In this document: positions 57,401 through 63,947 of the stretch, one piece after another
Position numbering within the stretch: position 1 is the first letter of the stretch
How the letters are laid out: each line of letters starts with the position of its first letter
NCBI GenBank assembly: GCA_009786925.1
Contig: WRGY01000127.1
Span: 62,001 to 126,000, forward strand
Origin: Defluviitaleaceae bacterium
Lineage (GTDB): Bacteria > Bacillota > Clostridia > Lachnospirales > WQUN01
Direction of reading: 5' to 3'
DNA: 64,000 nt
Made by a program: the position numbers and the translations under genes
Notes under the pieces: model-generated
The model's input: the letters and a program-made list of their open reading frames with translations, nothing else
What the model was told of the DNA's origin: nothing
The model's database searches: none

Positions 57401-58230
57401 TCGGGATGTACGTATATGCTGTCATTATTTTCTTGGTCGTCATTATATTCGTTATATTCTTCATTTTCTTCTTCGTCTGCTTCTGAATCTTCTGTCGTTT
57501 CATTTTCTGTTTCATCATCTGTTGTTGCGCCATCGCCGGTTGCGTCATCGCTAACCGCTTCACCAGCAACTGCATCATCAGAATAATGAACGTATTCCCC
57601 CAAAACCATGACCTCATAAGGCTCATCATTGTCAGCGGGGGGGGGTACGCTGTTTTCGTCCGACGGCAAATATTCGCCGTTTTCGTCGGCCTCGTCGCTG
57701 TCGCCATATTCCGCTTCATCGTTTTCAACTTCATCGTATTCTTCATCATATTCCATGTCATCAGCGGGTTCTTCGCTCTCTTCATCTTGCTCTTCATCAT
57801 CTTCGGTGTCACTATTTTCCGCGCCACCCGATTCTTCTGTGCCACCCTGCGGCGGCAGTACATACTCTACTGTGACAATGCGGGCATAGACTGCCGCTCC
57901 GATTGCCAGCGCAGAGGCTGCTTCGTACTCGCATACGGTGAGGACATCACCGTCGATGGCGGTGTAGTCCGACTCGTTACCGTCGAGAGTCCATACTACC
58001 TTGTACTCGGTATCGTCACCGATTTCGGCAACATTTACCAACATGTACGTAAGTGTAAGGTCATCCCCCGGGAATAGCTCACTACCATCAAAAGGCAGTA
58101 CAACACCCGAGAAGTCACCACCGCCAAAAAGCCCATAATTTACGGCTTCAGCCAATGCGGTGGAGATTGTGCCAAACACCAAAAGCACCGACAAAACGAG
58201 TGCCATGATGCGACTTGCAGCTTTCCTCAT
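51475..58230 (-). CDS. Giant secreted PHP-domain protein with duplicated beta domains and CuAO-like C-terminus
   Basis: 2251 residues. A signal peptide (IMALVLSVLLVFGTISTALA) is followed by an acidic low-complexity stretch at about 130-280. Residues about 490-865 hold two near-identical 184-residue units containing FDMQTHPGI. A Cys/Asp/His-rich segment (CDDCDDSGECCDECGHRC) precedes the PHP phosphoesterase domain at about 935-1230: LHVHTTRSDG, VTDHN, MIAHPGRH and SADDSHG keep the metal ligands. Beta-rich regions and a second Cys-rich patch (CDICDNDPCTC) follow. The last 150 residues are two copper amine oxidase-like half-domains (GGRTLLPIRFISYALGAEVGWDD). Likely an extracellular wall-associated hydrolase; substrate unknown. 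AGGAGG precedes the ATG. Confidence 0.92.
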   Translation of the reverse strand: MRKAASRIMALVLSVLLVFGTISTALAEAVNYGLFGGGDFSGVVLPFDGSELFPGDDLTLTYMLVNVAEIGDDTEYKVVWTLDGNESDYTAIDGDVLTVCEYEAASALAIGAAVYARIVTVEYVLPPQGGTEESGGAENSDTEDDEEQDEESEEPADDMEYDEEYDEVENDEAEYGDSDEADENGEYLPSDENSVPPPADNDEPYEVMVLGEYVHYSDDAVAGEAVSDDATGDGATTDDETENETTEDSEADEEENEEYNEYNDDQENNDSIYVHPERVETVEYVQVAFAEATVYVLVIARFMPLSASCPDCTFSWTLNPVGDRDADVAFLLPGGANNVGHILRLAIDVPTAGQQAFVDLLNSATTDVSLNFTNDGGLVNATRRLAIWTDLSSPGNETTDHLLSTSYITGEWMRTGNTTPMNNSIPREMLIDASDNVASFIYVTLTTNQPDPASPNDTTALVSNHRGQAEFHRFIHAELSIPGSCASCSTGPAREVVLFDMQTHPGITPALSGNNIAASATGGWLSTHLGSGVGLTVTAGPPRTIVLEGRGGVGQAPRINLAALTPENGFIDGHEYRFEYTASVATAVTPRIRVEGGSGAAPVAPGTVIDGAPAAAGAEFTHSVIWTAAQISSMGNATISLSSNPGGAPEITTYTQIRVVRICPSGCDLPACEPPVAENILFDMQTHPGIAPGLSGNNIAASATGGWLSTHLGSGVGLTVTAGPPRTIVLEGRGGVGQAPRINLAAFATVNSPIDDHYYRLEYTASVATAVTPRIRVEGGTGAPVGLAGGTVIDGAPAAAGAEFTHSVTWTAAQITAMGNATISLSSNPGGASEITTYTQIRVVRICPDGCDLPECEPSYGPNCDDCDDSGECCDECGHRCDGDPHCDNDYCTWCVLSGSHNCTCPARALNPTMTGPFTITNPYASVNWATHYQFRTALHVHTTRSDGNALLRDTVADHFNKGFDILAVTDHNVICTGDWSVRAVGPTPRTWSWWPPNDWRNPAHQMTIEERDSVLDGTFTGPFPTSLFMTNGGHRTLARRLAGHSSQSERGMAPIPYANEQTYMNHVNTYWANFTQSVPQRATMEAPAPLHDHNHNEEHGVFRRAQELGGVTMIAHPGRHTWYDSPYFPAHRDWPGNFRGQEPDLELGMRASNNPLMVEGYASWFKMFYSVLGFELYNRADGETRSDRILWDNVLMETMPAGRNVWALSADDSHGIEQTGYNWNVMLLPPDSLHSTNSLATRDAMLEGAFYAVTRIDRRLGVNPGAAGNSASGRGALLSQPTPVINSISVDGQVITVDADMYGADSNVVIQWVTGNPWRGGYGGTRDLTRGGGVVIHEGPYLDLAELGRYVWGNYVRVQIIGYIGTDIPANRTGVALTNPFGVYSGPAPTFIFPNLDSVAPLNPNDWTGQVWHNWGDHRENLWELSGGRLVIPHGTPVEEWDLPDTAWIETERGWGYHVFPEWDFDNIALLPGFMGEQQITLRGYFEMPDRIAVGNGTRDRVFNPQNHEQVVELGIIIEAWAAPPELEELVWVVMGDNTSNPTSNPPMPTFVDPRVSLVGPGASGSILLNEPTYAGDFVVLRLCLDNFSQTAPDGITSALLTFNMPSGFQNRRILTWTDLSVGPGVDPQGVTHLVSGNGMYVSVHQTAGDAPAVATVSVPTAFLFDGTNHASALYITLTNNSGASPGQTHRGRGHISFSTIQLDVILGVPPEFSVVEMWRMSECDYVQALPLGAAIADDLGPHLTNSDDASFEIINTPGNTRGIAVSDRDNYWFGLDVVLESFDLVPSQTYRLTFVGSGGTTPILIRRDVPPWFGPGASLPGSTISGTPADGWTASVEFDLDSIAGEEPAGSIRVQFGAYGVGPHPDFNIYEIVLERVNFYCCDDNDCPACLDRIAVADALAAITWDSIRGENTLQSEVRTNLGTLPTSINGVSIAWHSSRPATLNAATGVVTRPTDGDVSVVLTATLFRGVTALSEIFSLVVLEQGDDDGDYDLCDICDNDPCTCGTTPGEVVRPRPPGGGGAVIVRPAGTQPAEPQATTTQAPGGFAEGNDSVLYTVAVTHLPVSPMRILVSLADFDLEGVNVHRLVAVTEDGEIIGGRFDTDTGYFVFEAEFTGSFTIEYVEELRRLVIGLDSYFIVDLADNAMSLAMDVLPIVEGGRTLLPIRFISYALGAEVGWDDATRQVSLTKDGQTLIVPIGVITPELSALGMDVPPMIVDGRTMLPARFVAYFFGAVVDWDDTTRSFEIIL
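55650..56755 (-). repeat. Two tandem 552-bp coding repeats inside the giant protein gene
   Basis: The two units are offset by exactly 552 bp (184 codons). They share long identical blocks, for example GGCGGACCCGCAGTTACCGT and GCTGAAGCAGCGATATTATT, broken by patches of divergence. The mosaic pattern suggests recent duplication or ongoing gene conversion. Confidence 0.85.
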
Positions 58231-58266
58231 AAATACCCCTCCTGTTATGAAAGTTTAGATGTACGT

Positions 58267-58295
58267 ATATTATGTGCTATGCACAAAAAATGCAA
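58267..58295 (-). promoter_or_regulatory. Promoter of the giant protein gene with a dyad in the spacer
   Basis: On the minus strand TTGCAT, a 17-nt spacer and TAATAT. The perfect dyad TGTGC-ATA-GCACA occupies 58273-58285 inside the spacer, next to the -10, a good position for a repressor. The regulator is unknown. Confidence 0.55.
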
Positions 58296-58352
58296 GAGAT
58301 TTTTTAAATTTTTAGTAAAACAACTCACGAATAAACATGACGCAACAACAAT

Positions 58353-59316
58353 ATGTATGTTCTTATGACAAATCCAAAAAAACTAAAAAAAGGTGACACC
58401 GTAGCAATCATCGCAACGAGTAGCCCCGCAAACAAAAAAAAATTAATCGACGGAATAAAAACACTGGAAAACATGGGCTTACATGTGTGCGTAATGGAAA
58501 GTTGTCTCACCGACGGTGACGAAGAGACCCCATCGTATCTGGCGGCCTCTGATAAAGTCCGCTTGCGCGACCTGCACACCGCCTTTGCGGACAAAAACAT
58601 AAAAGGTATATTTGTCGCAAGAGGGGGCTATGGCGCGGCTCGCCTATTGCCGCATGTGGACTTCGACCTCATCCGCCAAAATCCAAAAATCTTCGCAGGT
58701 TACTCCGACGTAACCGCTCTCCACATAGCCATAAATCAAATATGTAAACTTATCACCTATCATGCGCCCATGCCCGCCGCCGACTTGCCCATCGCCGATT
58801 CTGCGACATTGCATTCCCTTTGGGCATCGATTTTTGATGGAGCTTGCAAAGCAAAATCCGGACGAGAGGGGCATATCTTGACAGGGGGAAATCTATCTGT
58901 CATTTGCGCTTCTCTGGGGACTCCATATGAAATCAATACCCACGGACGGATTTTATTCTTGGAAGAAATCCAAGAGCCGCCATATCGGATAGACAGGATG
59001 CTTGTCCAACTAAAACAAGCAGGAAAGCTACGTGAAGCGGCGGGGGTTGTGCTTGGCGATTTTTCGCCGGAAAATCCGGACACAATAAATTGTGCTTGGC
59101 GATTTTTCGCCGGAAAATCCGGACACAATAAAGCTCGCCATAAGCGAGCTGTTAGTCCCCGAAGGAAAACCCATCATAGTCGATATACCATGTGGGCATT
59201 GTATGCCAAATTTAACATTACCGCTGGGTGCTGTCGCAAAAATTTCTACGGAATCATTACATCCACTTCAAATATACTGCCATCCGCAAATACAAGCGGG
59301 ACGCATACTATTTTAG
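58353..59316 (+). pseudogene. LD-carboxypeptidase (peptidase S66), frameshifted by a tandem duplication
   Basis: The frame from 58353 (or ATG 58365) reads KKGDTVAIIATSSPANKK, FVARGGYGAARLLPHVDF, the nucleophile serine segment FAGYSDVTALH and the glutamate segment LFLEEIQEPPYRIDRML. A 43-bp perfect duplication then shifts the frame. Beyond it the correct frame resumes as LAISELLVPEGKPIIVDIPCGHCMPNLTLPLGA, carrying the catalytic histidine, and stops at 59316. Without the extra copy the protein would be about 306 residues, normal for S66 enzymes that trim cell-wall tetrapeptides. The track ORF to 59549 is the shifted read-through. No clear ribosome-binding site is seen. Confidence 0.85.
59047..59132 (+). 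repeat. Perfect 43-bp tandem duplication in the S66 gene
   Basis: TTGTGCTTGGCGATTTTTCG and the 23 bases after it are repeated exactly at 59047-59089 and 59090-59132. The unit contains small hairpins (CCGGA-AAA-TCCGG). Forty-three is not a multiple of three, so gain or loss of one copy switches the reading frame. Confidence 0.92.
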
Positions 59317-59719
59317 CCACCTTCTCTGCGACGGGAAAGTCTGCGGCAGTCGCATCAAAGCGTAGCTGTGGAGGTTTTATATCCACGACAATTTCTTTTC
59401 CCGCAAATATCGTAGCGACATTGCCCGATACGATGTTTGCAAGTTCTGACAGGGCAGATTTTGCCATATCATCTTGCAAGGTAGGGACAGGCATACCCAT
59501 CATCATACGTGAGACAATGGCACAGCCTGTGGCTTCTTGCATATTATAAACGACATCGCCTTCAAAAGCCCCGATAATACTAACCGAAACGGTAACAGGC
59601 GAAGTTGTATAAGGATTTGTTTTCACAAATATTTTGCCCACTGTGGGGGTTTCTTGGCACACAGAAGCAAAAACGCGCTGCGCACCCTGTACAAAAGCGT
59701 TTACATAAGACGCATCCAT
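59246..59719 (-). CDS. cheX: Chemotaxis phosphatase CheX-like protein
   Basis: 157 residues. VNAFVQGAQRVFASVCQ is at the N-terminus, and the CheC/CheX phosphatase signature SALSELANIVSGN contains the E..N pair that acts on CheY-phosphate. VVYNMQEATGCAIVSRMMMG resembles the dimer and helix region of CheX. It resets the chemotaxis signal in the cytoplasm. Its end overlaps the restored S66 gene tail-to-tail by about 70 nt. It starts 3 nt after the ytfJ stop. Confidence 0.88.
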   Translation of the reverse strand: MDASYVNAFVQGAQRVFASVCQETPTVGKIFVKTNPYTTSPVTVSVSIIGAFEGDVVYNMQEATGCAIVSRMMMGMPVPTLQDDMAKSALSELANIVSGNVATIFAGKEIVVDIKPPQLRFDATAADFPVAEKVAKIVCVPLVFADGSIFEVDVMIP

Positions 59720-59722
59720 TTT

Positions 59723-60115
59723 TTACTCGTCCCCATTCTCATCTTCTGTCTTGTCTTTTTTGTCAAAGAAAGAGCCAAGGTTTAGCTTTGAAAGAATACC
59801 GGGCACCATATCAATGAGCTTGTTGACGCTTTCTTGGCTTTTTACGTTAACGAGCTGGACAGTACCGTTTACGATGACAATAACCGCCGAAGGTGACATT
59901 TTTGCACCGAGTGCGCCGCCGCCCGCACCTTTAGCCGCAGTTTTGTCATCGGAGGGCAAATCAGAAAGACCTGTACCCATCCCAAAGGTGACATCTACCA
60001 GCGGCACAATGATTGTATCCCCAAAATGTACGGCCTCACCGACTACAGTCTTTGTAGAGACAAAGTCCTCCATCTTGGAAAAAAGCGTCTTTAAATTCTC
60101 GTTTATATTATGCAT
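59723..60115 (-). CDS. ytfJ: YtfJ/GerW-family sporulation protein
   Basis: 130 residues. The N-terminus is MHNINENLKTLFSKMEDFVSTKTVVGEAV, the core GDTIIVPLVDVTFGMG, and the glycine-rich turn GAGGGALGAKMSPSAVIVIVNG, all typical of the GerW family. It ends in an acidic/lysine tail. In Bacillus GerW is a spore protein needed for normal germination. It lies between cheX and a DUF2953 gene, its usual partner. Confidence 0.92.
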   Translation of the reverse strand: MHNINENLKTLFSKMEDFVSTKTVVGEAVHFGDTIIVPLVDVTFGMGTGLSDLPSDDKTAAKGAGGGALGAKMSPSAVIVIVNGTVQLVNVKSQESVNKLIDMVPGILSKLNLGSFFDKKDKTEDENGDE

Positions 60116-60137
60116 TTCAATCTTCCTTTCGTGTTAT

Positions 60138-60821
60138 TCACCACAAATCCAGTAAAAATGTGCGCATGGGTTTTTTTATGAGCATAAATAAAATCGGTAT
60201 AAGTATACGGAGTGCAACTACTCTGCCTCGCACGGCAGCGTTTAGACTAATGGCCATGTCGTCAGAATGGAAATCTCCAACGAGTTGGATTTTTTCCTTT
60301 ATAATAGGAAACATGCCTGCCAAAGTCTCGTATGCCCCAAAAAACAAGCCTGTTTTAAAAGGGCAAGCCAAACCGATAGAGCCGCTTACATTTATATACT
60401 CGGGCAACAAAGAGCCGCCGATTTTTTTCAGAGTATTAAGCACTTGTTTTATGATAGTTTTTCCTTGCGCGTCTGTCAAGACTTCATACACGCTTGCGGC
60501 TTTTTTTGTGGTGCTTTCTTTTTTTGTGGTTTTTGCAACTTTTTTTGTTTGTTTCGGTTGCTTCAATGGCTTTGGCTCTTTGTTTTTTAACTTTATCTTA
60601 AAAAACAAGATATAAAAACGAGAAATATTTTCTCCATCAATGCTTTGATAATAAAAACGTATTAGTCTAAAAAAATATGTTACTTTTACGGAATAGCTTG
60701 TACCTTTGCCATGTGATGCCGTGACATTATATTTAACGGGTATAGCCAAAAACAGAAAAACCAACAACAAAAGCCCTACTAACACAACAAAAATCCATAA
60801 CAAAATCCACAATACAATCAT
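60138..60821 (-). CDS. DUF2953 domain membrane protein
   Basis: 227 residues. An N-terminal helix (VLWILLWIFVVLVGLLLLVFLFLAIPVKYNV) is followed by a beta region, a Lys-rich linker (KQPKQTKKVAKTTKKESTTKKAA) and a C-terminal part with NVSGSIGLACPFKTGLFFGAYETLAGMFP. This is the DUF2953 (YtfI-like) pattern that accompanies ytfJ in sporulating Firmicutes. Function unknown; probably sporulation-linked. Confidence 0.85.
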   Translation of the reverse strand: MIVLWILLWIFVVLVGLLLLVFLFLAIPVKYNVTASHGKGTSYSVKVTYFFRLIRFYYQSIDGENISRFYILFFKIKLKNKEPKPLKQPKQTKKVAKTTKKESTTKKAASVYEVLTDAQGKTIIKQVLNTLKKIGGSLLPEYINVSGSIGLACPFKTGLFFGAYETLAGMFPIIKEKIQLVGDFHSDDMAISLNAAVRGRVVALRILIPILFMLIKKPMRTFLLDLW

Positions 60822-60823
60822 GA

Positions 60824-61555
60824 TTATCTAAACCCTAAGCGGTCACTGCGCAGATAAATAGTGCCGATGACAATAATAACCGAACTAAACAAAACAATAA
60901 GTCCCGCAACAAAAATGGATATATAAAGGAAGAAATGCAGTGGATACATATTAATCATCAAATCCACGAAAGGCGTGAGCCTCCAATAATTTGCCGCATC
61001 TCCGCGGAAGAAAATGTAATGGAACACATCCCAGCTTCTTTCGAAATTAAGGGAAATCAAACCGGCCAAAATCGCAGTAATCGCCAAAAACCCTGCCAAA
61101 ATTTCACGACAACAGCGTGAAAGCAAAAACAAAGGGTTTTCTCTCATCAACATAATCACAAGCACCAGCGCAATGAGTGCAAAAAATGCAATGTTGCGCG
61201 CCATAAACAGCCGGTCGTATAACAACCTCACGTCGTACATATGCCTTATTTCTGTTGCAGAAAAAAAGTTTTGGCCCAAGATACGGCTCCCTCGCTCTGT
61301 GCGGCCGCGCACTTCCACTGTTATACCGTCCAGGCTTTCGCGCCTTCCGCGCATATATGCCAAAAGTTCGGTCGTTACGTACATCAGGTCATCATGGCTT
61401 ATTCCTATTTCTTCCGAAATAGTTTGACCATCGGCGTTTTCTTGCACATAATGCCATCTGAAAAAGGGCATAAAAAACGTGGGTATAATCACACTCTGAC
61501 TCACAACAAGCATAAGCACACATAGTGCGCAAGCATAACCCAACACCCAACGCAT
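60824..61555 (-). CDS. TIGR01906-family integral membrane protein
   Basis: 243 residues with four helices. The first is followed by an extracytoplasmic loop containing ISHDDLMYVTTELLAYMRGRRESLDG and FFSATEIRHMYDVRLLYD, and the others are LFMARNIAFFALIALVLVIML and two near the C-terminus. The pattern D-L-x3-T-x-L-x2-Y plus E-x-x-H-M-x-D-V is the TIGR01906 signature. Function unknown. AAAGGGG precedes the ATG; it is upstream of DUF2953 on the same strand. Confidence 0.88.
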   Translation of the reverse strand: MRWVLGYACALCVLMLVVSQSVIIPTFFMPFFRWHYVQENADGQTISEEIGISHDDLMYVTTELLAYMRGRRESLDGITVEVRGRTERGSRILGQNFFSATEIRHMYDVRLLYDRLFMARNIAFFALIALVLVIMLMRENPLFLLSRCCREILAGFLAITAILAGLISLNFERSWDVFHYIFFRGDAANYWRLTPFVDLMINMYPLHFFLYISIFVAGLIVLFSSVIIVIGTIYLRSDRLGFR

Positions 61556-61612
61556 TTTTGCACCCCTTTCATGATTAATACACTACATTATATACCAGTT
61601 ATATGAAAATGT

Positions 61613-61656
61613 AAAAAGGAGCCGTCTTGCAGGCAATGCCATTAACAGCTCCTTTT
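61613..61656 (-). terminator. Terminator after the cotJC remnant
   Basis: On the minus strand AAAGGAGC and GCTCCTTT form an 8-bp stem with a roughly 25-nt loop, then TTTTT. It lies directly after the cotJC stop at 61663. Confidence 0.75.
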
Positions 61657-61662
61657 GTGGTG

Positions 61663-62090
61663 TTACTTTTTATCAAAGGCAGGATTTATTGCGTACATGT
61701 TTTTTCTGTTCATACGTTCTTTTGTGATTTCAAGCCCTTCGCCAAAACGTTGAAAGTGGACGATTTCGCGCTCACGCAAAAAAATTATGGGGTCGCGCAC
61801 ATCAGGGTCATCCACCATGCGCAAGATATTATCGTAGGTGGCGCGTGCTTTTTGCTCTGCAGCCATATCTTCTACAATGTCAGCGATTACGTCGCCCTTG
61901 GACTGAAACCCACCTGCATTCCATGGCACACCCGAGGCAGAGACCGGATATATACCCGTCGTATGGTCTACAAAGTAGTCCTCAAAGCCCGCTTCTTTTA
62001 TTTCTGTGATGGAGAGATTGCGTGTTAGTTGGTACACAATTGTACCTATCATTTCTAAATGACCGAGTTCTTCCGTACCTATATATGTAT
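61663..62090 (-). pseudogene. cotJC: 3' part of cotJC (manganese catalase-like spore coat protein), cut by an element
   Basis: The frame reads IGTEELGHLEMIGTIVYQL, then YFVDHTTGIYPVSASGVPW, AAEQKARATYDNILRMVDDPDV and FLREREIVHFQRFGE, a strong match to CotJC, a ferritin-fold manganese catalase of the spore coat. The His and Glu metal ligands in EELGHLE and REREIVHFQ are present. About 60 N-terminal residues are missing: upstream of IGTEE the frame runs into the recombinase gene on the same strand. The missing 5' part should lie beyond the element. If the element excises in the mother cell, an intact gene would form. Confidence 0.88.
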
Positions 62091-63665
62091 CGAAATTGCA
62101 TACCCGGAGCCATGTTGAGCGGTTTTGACCAAAACATCTACGATGCTGACATCTACATTATACTTCTCCATCTTCCCGGACGATTCCCACCTTACCCTAA
62201 CACCAAAGGGTATAGAACTAATGAATATATCCACCAGGTTATCATTGCGGATTATTGCCTTATTAACCAATTCGCGATACAGCATTTCGTCTTTGGAATT
62301 CAGACCTGCTATGCTACGAATCTCTGCGACACAGGTATCATTTAATGCGACAATATTTTGCTGTAGACTGCCGGATATTTGGAGTTGGGCTTTTATTGCG
62401 GCAATATCGTTATCGTATCGTTCATTCATCAGTTTTAGGTCATCTTTGTTGATAGTTCCTTCGAACATCGCATTTATGGCTTTTTCTTTTTTATTGTTAA
62501 TATCGCCTATCCTGCCATGTAGTTTTTTAACATCCATAGATTTAACGTCTTGAGATAACACGGTTTTTATGTCATATGACAACTCTTTAACAATCTTTTC
62601 TTTATCGAATCCGATATGCGTGATGACAAATTTTACACAGGCAATAACCACTTTTTCGTTTATTGCAAAAGAGCCACAACTCCAAGCCTTGTATACTTCG
62701 CCATTTTTTAATTTCTTTTTGCGGCTTACAAAGTTTTTACCACATTCGCCACATACCAGCTTGCCACTGCACCAGTAGCGATTACTATGTTTTGATTTTT
62801 GCTCATTAGTTGGAGAACGCCTTGTTAGTTCTTTTTGCGTTTCTTCCCATATTTGTCTGCTTATTATTGGCTCGTGATGGTCGCGCAAATATATCATATC
62901 CTCATGCCCGCGATTATATTTTTTTTCATGGGTCAAATAATCAGGCGTAAAGGTCTTTTTTTGCAATAAGTCACCCACGTATTTTTCATTACGCAATACA
63001 CGCAAAATGGTTACATTGCTCCATTGTCCGGCTCGTTTGGGGCGCAGACCCGCTTCTTGCAATTCCCTTGCAATTACATGCGTACCCTTGTTTTCGTTCA
63101 AAAACTTGTGAAATATCAGACGCACTGTTTCCGTTTCATCATGGTTGATAATCAGCTTGCCATCTTTTACAAAATAGCCAAGCATATCCCGCCCAAAAAC
63201 TACTCCCGCCTTCATACGCTGTGTTTGTCCCCATTTTACACGTTCGGATGTTTTACGACTTTCTTCCTGCGCGATAGACGACATGATAGTCAGCCTTAGC
63301 TCACTATCAGGGTCAAGGGTATTTATGTTGTCAGCAATAAACAGAACACCGATACCAAGGTTTTTTAGTTCTCTTGTATATTTTAGACTATCGAGAGTGT
63401 TGCGAGCGAAACGGCTAATTTCCTTTGTTAATATCATGTCGATATTTTTCATTCTTGCTTCTGCAATCATGGAATTAAAGCCTTTGCGCTTTTTTGTTGA
63501 GGTTCCGGATATACCTTCGTCATAATAGATGTTGACCAAAATCCACCCTTTCTGATTTTTAATATAATCCATAAAATATTGTCGTTGACTGTTAAGAGAA
63601 TTAACCTGGTCGTCCTTGTCCGTTGACACTCGGCAATATGCGGCCACTCGCAGATTACGCTTCAT
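62079..63665 (-). CDS. Large serine recombinase (SpoIVCA-like)
   Basis: 528 residues. The resolvase domain has the catalytic serine in AAYCRVSTDKDDQVNS, plus LTKEISRFARNTLDSLKY and MSSIAQEESRKTSERVKWG. The recombinase domain (residues 170-290) and a zinc ribbon (LVCGECGKNFVSRKK.. with a later CGSFA) follow, then a coiled-coil tail. Its TAG stop falls in the cotJC side of the junction, so the gene abuts the attachment site, as spoIVCA does in the skin element. It should catalyse site-specific excision and integration. GAGGTG precedes the ATG. Confidence 0.95.
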   Translation of the reverse strand: MKRNLRVAAYCRVSTDKDDQVNSLNSQRQYFMDYIKNQKGWILVNIYYDEGISGTSTKKRKGFNSMIAEARMKNIDMILTKEISRFARNTLDSLKYTRELKNLGIGVLFIADNINTLDPDSELRLTIMSSIAQEESRKTSERVKWGQTQRMKAGVVFGRDMLGYFVKDGKLIINHDETETVRLIFHKFLNENKGTHVIARELQEAGLRPKRAGQWSNVTILRVLRNEKYVGDLLQKKTFTPDYLTHEKKYNRGHEDMIYLRDHHEPIISRQIWEETQKELTRRSPTNEQKSKHSNRYWCSGKLVCGECGKNFVSRKKKLKNGEVYKAWSCGSFAINEKVVIACVKFVITHIGFDKEKIVKELSYDIKTVLSQDVKSMDVKKLHGRIGDINNKKEKAINAMFEGTINKDDLKLMNERYDNDIAAIKAQLQISGSLQQNIVALNDTCVAEIRSIAGLNSKDEMLYRELVNKAIIRNDNLVDIFISSIPFGVRVRWESSGKMEKYNVDVSIVDVLVKTAQHGSGYAISIHI

Positions 63666-63669
63666 CGTT

Positions 63670-63858
63670 TCACCTCTTTAGCCGTTCGAGCTGTTGTTTT
63701 TGCAATAAAATGAGTTGATTGAGTTGTTCATCTGACAATAACTTTTTGCTATGTAATTGTTTCAGCACACTTATTTTGAACGCAATCGAGAAATCCCTAC
63801 CCTGCTCCGATGTAAGAACGATACTGTCTTTACTGCCCTCATTTTTCATTATTTTCAT
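63670..63858 (-). CDS. Small SHOCT-like protein upstream of the recombinase
   Basis: 62 residues. The C-terminal helices FKISVLKQLHSKKLLSDEQLNQLILLQKQQLERLKR fit the short SHOCT-like pattern of small proteins that accompany serine recombinases in Firmicutes elements. It ends 4 nt before the recombinase ATG, so they are co-translated. A weak GGGATG lies near its start; an internal ATG 9 nt later is possible. It may be a directionality or accessory factor, which is inference. Confidence 0.6.
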   Translation of the reverse strand: MKIMKNEGSKDSIVLTSEQGRDFSIAFKISVLKQLHSKKLLSDEQLNQLILLQKQQLERLKR

Positions 63859-63947
63859 CACATCCCATAAATCTTCAAAATTTATTATGGTAATGAAACG
63901 ACTTATATAGTATATTACTTAGGTTAGACTAGGATGGAGGAAAAGTT

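Noticed and set aside
57393-58077. ORFs on both strands in the acidic region of the giant gene
   Set aside because: They arise from the GAA/GAT-rich low-complexity coding region and have no independent signals.
59133-59549. The plus-strand ORF continuing to 59549 as part of a 398-residue protein
   Set aside because: After the duplication it is antisense to cheX and has no homology; the true S66 continuation is in another frame ending at 59316.
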